Shown: one piece after another, positions 40,501 through 53,340 of the stretch
Layout of the letters: every line of letters starts with the position of its first letter
How positions within the stretch are numbered: position 1 is the first letter of the stretch
Source of the DNA: Patagioenas fasciata
Lineage: Eukaryota; Chordata; Aves; Columbiformes; Columbidae
Direction: 5' to 3'
NCBI RefSeq assembly: GCF_037038585.1
Contig: NC_092520.1
Span: 17,491,001 to 17,555,000 of the forward strand
Length of the DNA stretch: 64,000 nucleotides
Made by a program: the position numbers and the translations under genes
The notes under the pieces: model-generated
Told to the model about the DNA's origin: nothing
The model's input: the letters and a program-made list of their open reading frames with translations, nothing else
Databases searched by the model: none

Positions 40501-41343
40501 CCCACTAGGGGGGAATAATTAGGGAGAAAGTTGCCTGATGCAGCATTTCTGGAAGAGCTGGATTCTCTTCAACTTTGAAATCACACATTTGAAACAGGAC
40601 GCTCAAGCCAGGTATGCAGGTATTCAGATATGGGGTGACAAGTCATACTAAAAACCAAAGCTGGAAAATCGATCCCATAATTAGAATTACTGCCTCACAA
40701 TGGTAGACCAGACAATACGGATTAAATAAAATATTAGGAAGAGAAAGGATTAAAATAATGCATCAGTCTGCCTCCTAAAATTAATTGTCCTTTTTTGATA
40801 CAGTATCTAGCACTCAACCTGATCTTGTTTTGAGCTCTTTAAAACTAAGGACGTATTTGTTCCCTTAGGTCAAAATCCCCAGCTCTCAACTCCAATGTCA
40901 ATGAAATCTTCAGCTAGTGCCAATGACTGGTCTTGAATTACAGATAACAAATATCTTACAAAAAAAAAAAAGGTCAATATACCTAATGTTTCACTATTTC
41001 CTAAATCTTAACTATGCTTAATTAAGTTTTTCCTTATAAAAATATACTGTACTTGGTTGGAATATTATTTTTTTTTTAATCTGGATAAACTAACAGGATA
41101 TTATAAATTTTCAAGTGTTCTGATTATTCACTCCTCTACTCTATAGCAAATCCCTTCATTTCTTCCAGTAAGTGCCACTGTTTCTATATGCAGGCTTCCT
41201 CCAGAAAAAGCTCATTCTTTAGTTTAGCCAGGACTCAACCTGTCCTATAAAAACAAGGTTTCTGAGCCTTTGCATAAATTTCTGTTAGCAGAGTAAATTT
41301 CATCTTCAGTGAGAAGCTTCTAAAATTTTTTGTGTAAGAACCT
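37583..41343. other. Gene-free intergenic sequence
   Basis: AT-rich. A short CAGT/CAAT tetranucleotide run lies at about 38789-38816. No gene supported. Confidence 0.6.
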
Positions 41344-41432
41344 AGAATCATAGAATATTTGGGGTTGGAAGGGACCTTTAAAGGTCATCTAGTCCACCCC
41401 TTTTCAAAGAGCAGAGCAGGTTGGACTAGATG
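41344..41432 (-). mobile_element. CR1 LINE 3' end
   Basis: AGAATCATAGAATATTTGGG followed by GTTGGAAGGGACCTTTAAAG and GTCATCTAGTCCA is the reverse complement of the avian CR1 3' UTR. The 3' end is at the left, so the element is heavily 5'-truncated. Confidence 0.92.
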
Positions 41433-42864
41433 CAGTCATATTACTGGTTTTGGATAACAGTGAAAGGTCCTTCCATATAGGTAGATATAAATGTGTTCAA
41501 AGGCTCTGACTATTATGAGAAAAAATTAAGAAAAGACAAGTACAGTTTCTAATATAATTTTGAAATAAGAAATAATGAGGCTTGAAAAATGTCTTTTCTC
41601 AGTTTGAAAGTCAGTAGTTACCCTGTTGGAGCAGCTTTTTTACTTCCTTCTAAGTGTAATGCTGCAGGAGATTAAAAGCCCTAAGACATACGCAGCTAAA
41701 ATAGTAAAATCGAGCACTTAGAAGTGTGAAAATCAAGGAATCGGAACTGCATTTGTTGTTTTAAATTAGTTCCTTTTTAGACATACATTATTTATCATAA
41801 ACTGCTCTTAAACACTTATTTTGAACATTTCCCATGTAATTCTGACCCAGAGTGTAGTCATTACTCAAGTGAGTAAATATTTAGTAGCAAATTTGAAACC
41901 ATCTTTTCCTACAAGAACCTTTCTGGAAATTGAGAAATCTGAGGAATATACTACAGTGATGCACTGACAAATAACATTTTGAAACACTGAATTTTAAATA
42001 TTCTTCCACGTGAAGTGCCCTTGAATATATATTTCTATGTATTTATATGACCAACCAAGCATCCTTTCTCTAAGGCTGCTGTTTCTCCTTCTGCGACTAT
42101 ACTGTAGCCTAAATTCAAAAAATGTCAAAAACTGTTGAAGATGGACACCCACACCACTCAGTGCCCATGGAAGCCCTCAGTGCTGCAGGGCAGTCTGTAA
42201 TGGATGGAAATGGAGGAGACATTTCATCTTGTGCACATGGAATAGTGGTAATTGTTCATAATAAATGCAAAGGCATTTTCCTTTAGGATCAGTTTCCTTC
42301 AAAAACAATTTGTTCTGTAAAATCTAATAAAATCTACAAAAAAGATTTAAAAAGGCTAGAAAGCTTACTGAATGTAATGATGAAGATATGAAAAGAAATT
42401 CAGACATTTTACTTGTAGGAGAGTTAGTACAATCTACATACACACACACAAACAAGCCCTTAATTTCAAAATGAAGAGAGTGAAGCATGGTTAGCAAAAT
42501 TCCCCCAAACTCCTTTCTAGTAAGTAACATAAAATGAGGGATTCTTACATTCATATCATTCCTATATTGTTTCATAAAGCTATTAAATGTGTTCCTGTTA
42601 ATATTCAGATTGGTGCAAAAGTGCACGTCACTTCACAAGTTTTCTGATGGGTTTTCTCTTCAATACTCCCTGCATATCATTAAGTGATTAGCTGAAAACT
42701 AGTGAGCTGTCAGAAAACACACCAGTACACACAGGTGCATGGAGGCAGAAATTACTGATGCCCATTTCTGAAGTGACAGCAGGCACTGCGGCGGCTGTCA
42801 CTGACCAGCTGGGAGGAGAGGATGGTTCCAGATGGTTTCAGACGGTTCCAGGTGCCTTCAGTGG
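41433..42864. other. Gene-free intergenic sequence
   Basis: AT-rich to about 42740, then GC-richer into the LTR fragment. The part from 42750 may be diverged LTR sequence that I cannot align by eye. Confidence 0.55.
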
Positions 42865-43211
42865 CCCCACCACAGAGCACAGCAGCCAAGATGGTGGTGC
42901 TTCTGGGAAAGCCTATTTAAGAACGAGCAAAATGCCTCATAGTGGTGTGAGGGGTGAGCAAAAGAAGTGGGAGAAACAGCCTTGCAGACACCAAGGTTGG
43001 TGAAGAAGGAGGGAAGCAGGTGCTCCAGGTGCCAGAGCAGATTCCACTGCAGCCTGTGAAAGAGACTGGTGGAGAAGACACCGAAACCACAGCCATGGAG
43101 GACCTCAGGCCACAGCAAGTGGACATCTTCTGAAGAAACCTGCTGCCAAGGAGAGCCCATGCTGCACCAGGGAGCAAGTGTCATGGACTGACCACAACCA
43201 CCATCATTCTA
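42865..43211 (+). mobile_element. Partial LTR, same family as copies A and B (copy C)
   Basis: Diagnostic pieces occur in the right order: ATGGTGGTGCTTCTGGGA (counterpart of the GCACCTCTGAGATAACAT block in copy B), CTATTTAAGAACGAG, GAGAAACAGCCTTGCAGACA, the ATTCCACTGCAGCC module, GGAGAGCCCATGCTG and ATGGACTGACCACAACC. Several body modules and the terminal third are missing. It is in the same orientation as copy B. Confidence 0.82.
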
Positions 43212-44924
43212 CAAAAGTAACATTATAAGAAGTATCTCTTTATGAATTTTGGTTACTCTCAAGTTAGCTAGACCAATATTTTTTACTATCTTTGATAAAG
43301 AAAAATACATTAAGATACTTCACACTGATGTCTCCAAGAATATTTCCTTTTTATCACATACACCCAATTACAGTCTCAAATCTATTTTTTCCTCTACGAA
43401 ACTCGTTAGAAATCTCAGATAAAGAATTCTCCCAAATATCTAATACATGTAATATTTGTCATGCATTATCAGAAGGCATGTATATTTTTTTCAGTTGATA
43501 AGTTTTAATTAATCTACAGAAACATCTGATTACAGATCAAATAATAATTTGTGAAAGTTAAAATGAAAGTTCCAAATTCTCAGCTGTCAAGTAGCAGATG
43601 AAATCTGCCAGTGAAATCTAACAAAACAATTTCTTGGCATTTCTCAGTGTTTCTTGAGTCTCTCTTAAGACATAATTACAAAGAAAACCACATATGTCTC
43701 AATTTGTCTACACTGCCATCCCAGAAACTTCTGATCTGGGCTGGATGCTACAGTGAACATCTCTTGGCAGCTTTGACTTAGTAAGTCCTGCTTTTCATAA
43801 CCCATGAGATGGATTTTCAGAACTCTCACTGCGCTTCATGCTGGCACAGCTATCAGGCTACTTGCATTGTATTTTAAAACTAACTAGGTATCTTTAATGA
43901 ACATCAGTGTCACAAAAAGTAACTGCCACACAGACCTACTCACGGACAATTTGGTTGCTTATGACATGACAGCTGCTGTTGATTCTATCTTAATATCATT
44001 AACCTATGAAAATACATTCAACATAAATGCAGCCTGCCACGCTGAACTTCATAAAGTAATTCAAATCATTGTTTGCTGCAGGTCATTAAGAAACTAGTAA
44101 ACAGACTATTTAACAATGATGCTAATGTAAATTTTCCATGACAGCAGTCACTGGTATCCTGCTGACAAATGATAATGTCATTGCAATGTGTCCTTAGAGC
44201 TCAGTAATTACTTTTGTATTCATGAGTGTATTTGGCTGGAGGTTTACCTGATCTGAATGTAAAAACTCTCGGCAAAGTTTACACATGCTGGGTGCATCAG
44301 GTACATGTACAACACGAATATGTTTGAAATATGTCTAAAGAAATAATCTGTTCACCTGGGGCATTACACTGTCTTCTCGCTACTCAGATGCTTCCTTAAA
44401 TACTGCATTATTGAACCATTGCTTTAGCTCCTTAGCTTACAAGATAATGCAACAAGAAAACATTTCAAGGAACAAAAAGTGAAATACTCCCAAAGAACTG
44501 CAATTAAGTAGCTTTAAAAGTGTCTGACCTACCTGTGCAAAACAGGCTTTTGTTACTTCAAATACCACTAGCATAATTTGAAGCATAGATTTATAATGGT
44601 GATTCCTTCAAGCTGCTTTTAAACCTTCTAAATTATTTGAAAGACATCTGAATTTTAGTAGTTAAGACACAATATCTAATATTTCTAAATGAGTTTTATT
44701 TATTAAAGTGTCCATGAATTGATTTAATTTACCTCCAAATGCATAAAGAAATAAATAACACTGTATTTGAAGCATTAGTGACTACATGTAAGGAGTCATT
44801 AGATGAGGATAGTCTCAGAAAACAAGTAACTATGTAACTTTTAAAAGCAGATAATGGAGAATACAAAGAAAACAGACCACTTTGCGTAACTATAAACTAC
44901 AGAAAAATTGAATAATGTGTAAAT
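43212..44924. other. Gene-free intergenic sequence
   Basis: No gene. About 43880-44340 is unique, non-repetitive sequence with several TAAT cores and could be a conserved non-coding element. Confidence 0.55.
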
Positions 44925-46110
44925 GGTGACAAGCACCTGACGAATAATTTTAAAACCAACATGGATTTTTCAAGAACAAACTATGTCAAGCCAAACTAAT
45001 CTCCTTCTTGGACAGGATAACTGGAATACTGGTTAAAAAGGAAAATAAATATGTTGTATCTTGAGTACAGTAAGACTTTTAATATTTTTCTATAATGAAT
45101 TCTCACAGGAAAAATGAGGGAAATGTCATCTAGAAAAAAAAAATAAGGACAGTGTGTGACTGCTTGAAAAGCTCTTCCCAAAGTACAGCTATCAGCACCA
45201 AATGGGGATTCTCTTTCAAGCTGGTCCCCTCAGAGATTCCAGACCCAACTCTGTTCAACTCTGTTCTCATTTAAAATATGCATTACAAAGTAAATGGATA
45301 AAATTTGAAGATGAAACCAGGATGTCTGGAGAACAACTTCAGAATTCAACGCTGTCAAAATAAAGACATAATCCAGGATTAAAAAAAAAAAAAAAAAAAA
45401 AGTTCAGAGCACAATGACTAGTAAGGCAAAACGAACACCTAAAATGAGAAAAAGGATCTGCAAGTTTAAGTGTATGAAAAATGACCTGTGCGTCAACAGT
45501 GCAGTATTACTGCAAAGGGAGGAAAGGGAATATCTCGTGTTGTCAAGAATTTTGCAGGTGAGATATGGGTGAGGATCATTTTGTTCTACTTGTTTCCAGG
45601 TAGAATGCAGCTGAAGCAGTGTGAGCAGTCTTCGGTTCCATCCTCCAAAACCCATGTAGTCATTGGAAAGAATACAGCAGAAAACAGTACAAAAGAGAAG
45701 AGGGCTCAGAACACATTATCTATGAGGGAAGACTGCAGAAAAAGGGTTTCTAATAGTCTAGGCAGGTAAAGACTTGGTAAATCTTCCAGGATATGGAAGA
45801 TTGTTAATAGGAAAGACAATGATCGATTGTTACCAATTGTTCAAGAGAAAGAAAGACAAAAAGAACCCAGTTTAACTTGCAGTAAAGACTATATAGGTCA
45901 TATATTAAGAAAAGAAAAAAAAAAAAAATAGAGAGGAAAAAAAGCCTGAACAGGACACCCTCAGAAAGTCTTTTAGTAGAAATTCTAAAAAAAAGTACCA
46001 GACAAAAACCTCTGTGGGAAGCTCTAGTGTATTTGATCCTTTCCCAGTGCCAGGGGACTGGACTATGTAACCTTTGGAAATCTATTCCATCCCTGCATTT
46101 CTAATTTGAT
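44925..46110 (+). mobile_element. Ancient CR1/L3-like LINE remnant, about 1.2 kb
   Basis: Landmarks of a CR1 ORF2 follow one another: ACATGGATTTTTCAAGAACA then TGTCAAGCCAAACTAATCTC then TTGGACAGGATAACTGG; TATCTTGAGTACAGTAAGAC then TTTTAAT (YLDFSKAFD region); GATGAAACCAGGATG (the former ADDT region); TATGAGGGAAGACTGCAGAA; and a 3' end GCCAGGGGACTGGACTATGT then AACCTTTGGAAATC then TATTCCATCCC. Frames are destroyed and a poly-A run (45381-45401) sits inside. The match is to amniote elements best known from turtles and crocodilians. Confidence 0.8.
45381..45401. repeat. Poly-A run of 21
   Basis: A homopolymer inside the ancient CR1 remnant; possibly the tail of a later short insertion or simple slippage. 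Confidence 0.9.
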
Positions 46111-47024
46111 GACCACATGATGTGCTTTAGCAAGAACCATTTATGGATTTTTTAAGAGAGTGCTCTCAGTGACATAAGGTTAGATAATTTCACCCTTTTG
46201 CAGAATACCATTTTCTTCCCAAAAAGGCACCGCTGCTTCCGTTGTGCTTACTTACAGATCACAGTGCTATTCAGCACAGCCAAAGACAGAGGAAGTTGCC
46301 ATAAAATGTATTTTGGATAATTTTTATAAGTGTGTCTGCATGAATGATTAGGACAAAATCTGACTTGTTTTAAAAGATGCTCCGCGGATAAACTTTCTAT
46401 GAATAATCCCTAGCTTCACAGAGTATGTATTGCTATGTATCAAATATCAAATAAATCAACAGCTTCAAAATTAATTGCTTTTAAAGGATTTCATTGCTAG
46501 ATGAGATCATTACAGCACCGGTTTGCTTCATGTAACTTCACCTAGTAATGTAACAAACATAACCACCTTCATGTCGGCTAGGAAAACTGATCTTTATACA
46601 TTATTTAAAGAAGAAATAACTGGATAAAACCAGACATGTCTTGTCTACCAGAATACTTATAGGAACATACACTTTTCAATAAATACCAGATATGCTTGCA
46701 GCACTTAAGGCATCAAAGACAGTTCTGACTTTTTTTCTAACAAAACAGATTCTAGTTCTACAAACGCACAGCACATGGTTATAGCTGAATGGCAGCAATT
46801 AGCCAATCTGTGGCTTTTGCAGTGTGGGGGGCGAGTGCTGGAAGCCAGCTAGAGCTGAGGCAAACAGCCAGATTTATTTGAGATAAATTTATAACCCCAC
46901 CATAAAGAGAATAATACAAGTTTGAATACAGAAATACCAAAACTCTGGGCTGAAAATGCATCCTCTAATACACACAATGTTGTACGACCCCTAATTAAAC
47001 TGAAAATTAAGCAGAAAATAAAAG

Positions 47025-47047
47025 AGTGTGTGTGTGTGTGTGTGTGT
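47025..47047. repeat. GT dinucleotide microsatellite
   Basis: About eleven GT units. Confidence 0.95.
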
Positions 47048-47797
47048 CTGCATGTTAAGAAAAGCAATATTTTTTTTTTTTCCTGGAGCTGAGGAATAGT
47101 TTCGTGTAACTGATATAAAAGTATAGATCGTATGAAGGCAGCATATTTACCTCTCAAACATGCAGGTATGGGTCTGTTAGGAACCAGGAAAGGTAAGACT
47201 AGATCATAGGACATAGGTGAAACTATCATTGTTATTGGCAATACACCTCACTAACACTAATTTTTACAAGCTATTTAGTGTATCAAACTGTACTTACATT
47301 CTATAAGTATGATTTTGTAGAAACAGCATAGAAGGTTTCCTGGTTATTATGCTTGGAAGATTTTTTATCAAGTTTGCTTATTCTCAACAATTTCACCATC
47401 ACCTTTCTTCCCCTGGATCTGGAATTCATATTTATCCTTTTCGCTCATCCAGCATCACTGATAGTGACACTTCTGCAGCTGAAGCTGATGTGGTGACTCT
47501 GCGAGAGTGGTGTGGGCAAGACAGAGAAACCAGATCACCCTTCTATGCAGGTGGCAGCACTAGGGAGGTGAACAAGAGAAATTAGCTAAAAAAACATACA
47601 AAGTGGATTTTTTTTTCTTTTTACAGGAAATTACAATTAGGCAAACACAGCAAGATACTCTGTGTAGTGAACAGATGCCATTCTTTATACTATTCTGACA
47701 TCTTCCTTACTCTGTTGCTTAGATTCTGTCACAGGGGTTATGGCAAAACATTTTAATGAGAGCTGGTAAGAAAAACATTTTCCATGAACTGTTGGGG

Positions 47798-47924
47798 AAA
47801 AAAAAAAAAAAGAAAAAAAAAAAAGGTTTCAGGGGAAATCTTACTTTTTTTCATGGAAATACAGTGATGTTTTGATTTTTCTTTTTCCCTCAATAGAATC
47901 TAAAGGAACTTTTTTTTTTTTTTT
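47798..47924. repeat. Poly-A and poly-T runs in inverted arrangement
   Basis: A run of 26 A interrupted by one G (47798-47824) is followed 85 bp later by fifteen T (47910-47924). Confidence 0.85.
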
Positions 47925-48914
47925 CATTTAGGGAGAAACACTTTTTATTCATAATAATTCACATTCCAAATATCTATAATTATCTAATGCAAGTTCTTGT
48001 CTCTTGATTATTTTCTTCTCATTTCTTCCCATCTTATTCCCCACCGAATGTAGTTTCACTGCAAAGTTTCCAACTGTGTGGAGGGGTTCCCTGTTACTGT
48101 GGCTGTTGTTTGCATAGAAGTTGTAGAATCAATATCCTACTTCTAGTTAAAGAAGGCAATTTTTAAGTGCTGTATGATTCAGGAGGGCTATACGCATGCC
48201 TCCAGTCCATAGTAGAGGGAGGTATGGGTGAAGAGCCTTTCTTAACCTGCACCTTCCCTTTTAGGGGATGGACAGGTTGGCCAGACTTTGCAGTGCAGGT
48301 GATTACCAGCCAGACACCTCAAATACACTCAGAGGAACCCTTTCTTTGCTGCTTTAGAAAAGTATTTAAATGAGTAAGTATAAAAATGGGAATTAAATAC
48401 ACTTATTTTAAACGCTATTATTTCACGTAAACTTACTGACAGTTGGTCTTACTTATACAGTGCCTAGAAGACTATCAATAACTCATTTAGAATTCAGGAA
48501 TTGTAAGTGATGGGCAGAAACCAGCATTAGCAAATTTGATCTTTTTTCACTGTATAAACAAGGCCAGATGGGCTCAGGTGGAATGCATTTAAGTTGGTGT
48601 ATTTTCCCCACACAAACACCTCTAATTGATGAGGAAATTGTCCCATCCTTCAGAACTTCCTGGCATTTACTACTGCAATAAGCTGTACTTAGGAAAGAAA
48701 CATTGCTTCAAACTTTCATACTTTCTCAGGTATATCCCATGATGCAGCCCAGGTTATACATCTGGGCCAGAGGAAACCTATTACACCATTAAAAATCTAT
48801 CAAAGATGAGATCAAATTTAAAGGGCATTGATTACAGTTTTGTTCTTCTATCAAATTCTCAGGGACTTAAGCTGTCTGGGAAGTAGTGCAGAAGAATCTC
48901 ACAATACTAATTGA

Positions 48915-49450
48915 TTGAGCAATAAAATGGCAGATGAAATTTCGTATAAAAAATGCAAAGTAGTGCACATGGGGGAAATAACCTTAACTATACATACACA
49001 ATGATAGGATCTAAATTAGCTACTATCACTCAGGAAAGAGATCTTGAAGTCTTTGTGGATAGTTTTCTGAAAACATTGTCTGGATGCTAAGAAGAAAATG
49101 ACATTTTAGGAGTGATTAGGAAAGCAAATGAGTACAAGCAGAAACCAGCTTTATACCTCAAAAAAAAAAAAAAAAAAAAGAACAAAAAAGTGTCCTACTC
49201 TGTTGTCCAGTTTTTCAGAAAGCCGTAAGAAGCAGAGAGAACAGTGGCAAGGGGGACTGATATAGACTACAGGATATAGGAGGACAGAATAGATGGAGTA
49301 GGATTCTTTACATCTGAATAGGTGACTGAAGGGTGATACTACAAAGGTATAAAAAACTGTGGATGATATGGCATGGTAAATGATTTTTATCTCTTTTTTC
49401 TCAGAGAAGTGCCAGAGAATGTTCAATATACTATAAAGTTTTAAACAAAC
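48915..49450 (+). mobile_element. Ancient CR1/L3-like LINE remnant
   Basis: Strong family phrases occur in order: AAAATGGCAGATGAAATTTC; AAATGCAAAGTAGTGCACAT; ACTATACATACACAATGATA; TCTAAATTAGCTACTATCAC then TCAGGAAAGAGATCTTGAAG; TTTGTGGATAGTTTTCTGAA; and, after a degraded middle, AGAAGTGCCAGAGAATGTTC. This is the RT C-terminal half of a CR1-clade element common in turtles. A 20-base poly-A run (49160-49179) interrupts it. No intact frame remains. Confidence 0.88.
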
Positions 49451-49959
49451 TAAATATACTACTTTCTTAGAATGGGATTATAGAGCTCATTTGCATAGGA
49501 TGCTGTAAACACTGCAAGTAAATACATGGAAATAAAAAATGTAGGCAACTCTTCAACACAACGATCTCTATGAAATCTTCAGTTTAGAACCCTTAAAGCC
49601 CTGTCTGTCAGGAGGTGAGAGCACTCAGCAAAGAAGAACATCTCCAAAGTCAAGTTTAAATGAAGGAATGCTCAGCTTCTCATATTCTTCCTAATAAACC
49701 ATCATCAGTTAATGTTAAACATAGGATACTTTTCTAAATGGACGTTAAGCCTAACTTAATGTGGCAGTTCTTAATTATATCAGTGTTACCACATTTTTCT
49801 CAAACTGAAATGATTCTGACTGATATGAGTGTGGTTTCATCAGGATTTTTCATTTTCTGCGGATGACCACAATGACCTTTCCTTTCATAGCCAAGGTCTC
49901 TTACCATATCACTTTAATTTCTGAAGGCTGATAAATTTGTGAAGATTGATATAAGCATA

Positions 49960-50290
49960 CAGTGTGGTAGAAAGGAGTGGGACCAGTGGATGAACTTATT
50001 TAAAGCCAAATGCATTGTGCTACACGTGTATCGGTATCAACATAACACTCTAAATGAGAAACATTATTAAAAATAATTACTTATTCAGTCTACCCTAGAA
50101 TTTAGATGAATGAGGAGTAAGCCAATGGGAATGAAAATGTGAGAAAACACTGTAAAGCAATTTCCTGAAAATGAGTTCTGCTATTGCAAGGAATCTGTGT
50201 CTAGTTCTGGTATCATGCTAATCTATTCAGTACTGCTGGCAGCCCTTCGAAAGGTGGTGTGAGACCATGCCAAAGAGTGGAGTATAAAAC
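49960..50290 (+). mobile_element. Possible further ancient CR1-like remnant
   Basis: AAAGCCAAATGCATTGTGCT then ACACGTG resembles the KCKVLH region, and GTGTCTAGTTCTGGTATCAT about 220 bp later resembles the CVQFW region of CR1. The matches are short and the call is tentative. Confidence 0.38.
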
Positions 50291-51731
50291 ATTCTACATA
50301 GATGATTTGTATTTTAACTTTTCATTGCTCAGAAATGCTAAGCACTTCACAAAAGTTTGTCCCAGAGTTTACAGTCTAATGAACCTATTTGACAGATATG
50401 TGAGCTACAACATTTTATAAGGCAAGAAAGGATTAAAAAAGGACAGCACGTTGAGCCAATTGTTTTCTCCACCATTCATTTCTTGCTGAAGCATTTCCAG
50501 TGACCACACAGTGAAAGCTGCAATGAGAATTGCATTTGAAGACTAACCTAAATGACTGAATATAATTTTGGGATGGAAGTCTGTGCCTAGATGGTTGTGT
50601 CATGGAGAGCCTTGCTCTGAAGGAGCTCATTTAGCAGCACTGGCACATGGGCCGGGGTCAGAGTGTTGTCTGCTCCCATGCTGTCACTACTTTGGTACAC
50701 CTGGAACATGGTGGTGAGGAGTGGTGGTGGATCTTTATTTCTGTGTCTCACTAGTGAAATCACCCTTCTCTTTTCCTTCTCTCTGTACTCCTAACTGTTT
50801 CAGCTTATCCTTGATAATGAGTGTAGCTTTACTTTTCCCCTTTCTCAGCCAAGCTCTCTCCTCCCTCACAAAGCCAAATGTCTCCAGACACGTAATGACA
50901 TATCATTTTCATAGATTGTGTAGCTGAGATTTGCATTTTGGATGCAAGAACATATAAACATGAATCAAAATTGCTACTTCAGCATGTGGGTGTTTATCAG
51001 TACATATGCATCACAAAGTCCGCCTATTCTGCAAAGTGTGTCTGTCTTCTCATATCCTGCTTTTTCTCTGGGCTTCCCATAAGGTGAATGCTTCTGGATT
51101 CTTCTCTTCAGTTTTATTCTTCCTGGTTAACATACAGCCTTCATTTCTTCCCTAGCACAGATCTTCCCATATTCTTCCTGTTCCAGCAGGGTCTTTTCAT
51201 AAATGTATTTAGTCCAAGCACGAGACTATCTGATCAAGAATATAGCCAAATATTTGCAGTCCTTGTCAGAGGGCAAAACCATCATATTCATGTATCTTCT
51301 ACAGCAGGATTCATTCTGGTGCTGCAGCAGTTGCCTCTCAGATGATGCTCTAAAGAGTGAGTCTTCTCTAGTGGGGCCTCCAGACATGGCCAACACAAGT
51401 TGCTATGTGTCCTAAGGAAGAGCAAGCATTCATCACCAACATCAGCAGTCCCCCTCCAGAACCCCGTTAGTCCATCACCTTCATACTCTTTATATGTGCA
51501 ATGAAACATCTAAATAATTTCTTAATTTCTCTGATATTTTGTTGTGGCACTCAGAGATTTGTCCATCCTTCCCTTCATCACCTACCACAACCTTCACAGT
51601 CTGCCTGAGGGGAACTAGGGAGAGGCAGGGACCCCAGTCCAGAAGTGGCTTCATGTAGCACCTCTCAAGTAGCCAACAGGAAAACACATGAGCTCTTCTT
51701 TCTGGTCTCCTCTTGCTTGGCAGTGTACAGC
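50291..51731. other. Gene-free intergenic sequence
   Basis: Mixed composition, no gene. Short GC-richer patches at about 50620-50740 and 51340-51470 are unclassified. Confidence 0.55.
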
Positions 51732-52703
51732 TCTATAGGGTTTATGTGGCAAGGCTGTTTGTTGGGAAGAGGTCTGCAGGGGTGGCCTCTGTGAGCAGAC
51801 ACCAGGAGCTGCCACCATGCTAGACAGAGCCAGTTTCATCCAGCTGCAAAGGAGACCCACCCACCACTCCCCAAAAATGAGCCCATCAATGATGCTGGTG
51901 GCACCTCTGAGATAACATGTTTAAGAAAGGGTAAAAAAACACTGCACACCAGTTGCATGGGAGAGGTGTAAGAAAAATGGGAAAGAAACAGCCCTGCAAA
52001 TGACAAGGCCAATGAGGAAGGAGGGGGATGAGGTACTCCAGGAACTGGAGCACAGATTCCCCTGCAGCCCATGGAGAAGACCAAGGTGGAGCAGATATCA
52101 ACACTGCAGGCTATGGATGACCCACGCTACAGCAGGTGGAGATGCCTGAAGGAGCCTGCAGCCCCTAGAGAGGCCATGCAGGAGCAGGCTCCTGGCAGGA
52201 TCCTACGCAGGAGCAGGTTTTGTGTCAGGAACGGCAGCCCGTGGAGAGCCCATGCTGGAGCAGTCTGTTCCTGAAGGACAGTATCCCATGGGAGGGACCC
52301 ACACTGGAACAGGAGAAAAGCATGAGGAGGAAGGAGCAGCAGAGATTAAGTGTTAGGGACTGAACGGAACCCCCATTCCTCATCCCCCTGCACTGCTCAG
52401 GGAGAGGAGGGAGAAGAGTCATCAAAAAAGGAGTGAAGTTGAGCCCAGTAAGAGGTGTGGGGAAGAGCATTTTACAGTTTTGTCTTCTTCTCTCAGTATC
52501 ATACTCTGTTCTTAAATGGCAATGAATTAAAACTATTTTCTCCAAGTTGAGTCTGTTTTGCCTGTGATAGTAACTGGTGAGTGATCTCCCTATCTTTATA
52601 ATGACCCACGAGCTTTTTAGTCTTATTTTCTTCACCTGTCCTGTTGGGAGTGTAGAGAGAATCTTGGTGCGCGCTCGGTAGTCAGCCAAGTTAACCCACT
52701 AGA
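51732..52703 (+). mobile_element. Solo LTR of the same endogenous retrovirus family as copy A (copy B)
   Basis: It starts near TCTATAGGGTTTATGTGGCA and ends CAGCCAAGTTAACCCACTAG then A, aligning end to end with the reverse complement of copy A. Internal landmarks include GATAACATGTTTAAGAAAGG, ATTCCCCTGCAGCCCATGGA, repeated GGAGCAG modules (52090-52330), GAATTAAAACTATTTTCTCC, a candidate poly(A) region, then TTGAGTCTGTTTTGCCTGTG. Length about 972 bp. Flanking pentamers ACAGC (51727-51731) and GCAGC (52704-52708) match at 4 of 5 positions, supporting a 5-bp target duplication. No proviral interior adjoins. Confidence 0.9.
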
Positions 52704-53137
52704 GCAGCAGTCAGTCTAAAAACTTATCTCGTCTTTCTGTAACACTCTTCAAGCCTTAATCTTGATTACATCCCTGTTACCTTTCCTGTTCCAGTTTTTC
52801 TGTAAGATAAACCTTGTGATCAATTGCTTTATCATCTGCCATTCACTTCTAAAAATTTACTCAAATGGGATTTTTCCCCTTTGACACTGCAACTCTATTT
52901 TTTTCCCTCATGTCTTTTATACAAAATTGCTATTGTGGCTTCTTCCCTTTTCCTCTGCTTTCCATAGCTGAAAAAATGATCCTGAGATGTCTAAGCAGGG
53001 GAGTGTCAAGGAGAGGATGGGATTATTTCCAGGGACACCACCAAGTGACACCGTTACAAGAATGCTGGGTTGATCTCTGATAGTCAACATTAGAAATCAA
53101 AGCTAGACAAATGCATGTTTTAACAAATGAGTGTAGG
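52704..53137. other. Gene-free intergenic sequence
   Basis: Nothing recognised. The right end may include the start of the CR1 remnant that follows. Confidence 0.5.
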
Positions 53138-53340
53138 TAACAACTAGAACAACTTACCCAGGGAAGTGAGGGATTTCCCGTCTCTTGAAGTCTTTAAATC
53201 AAGATTGGATGTTTCACTAAAATATATGTTCCAACTCCAACAGAAATTACAGACTTGATGTAGGAACTGCTGGATGAGGCTCTCGGTCAGATTAGACTAT
53301 CGTATAAAATAGTTCCTTGTGGACTCTCAAAGTTAACATG
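53138..53340 (+). mobile_element. Ancient CR1-like 3' end
   Basis: AACTAGAACAACTTACCCAG then GGAAGTGAGGGATTTCCCGT, TTGAAGTCTTTAAATCAAGA then TTGGATG, and CAGAAATTACAGACTTGATG then TAGGAACTGCTGGATGA follow the end of a CR1 element well known from crocodilians and turtles (WNKLPREV region and 3' UTR). Truncated at the 5' end. Confidence 0.85.

Larger units (their letters stand above)
46111..48914. other. Gene-free intergenic sequence
   Basis: AT-rich. Contains a GT microsatellite (47025-47047) and paired poly-A (47798-47824) and poly-T (47910-47924) runs. No gene supported. Confidence 0.6.

Noticed and set aside
42758-43003. 81-codon ORF with balanced composition
   Set aside because: Overlaps the partial LTR (copy C) and matches its non-coding modules.
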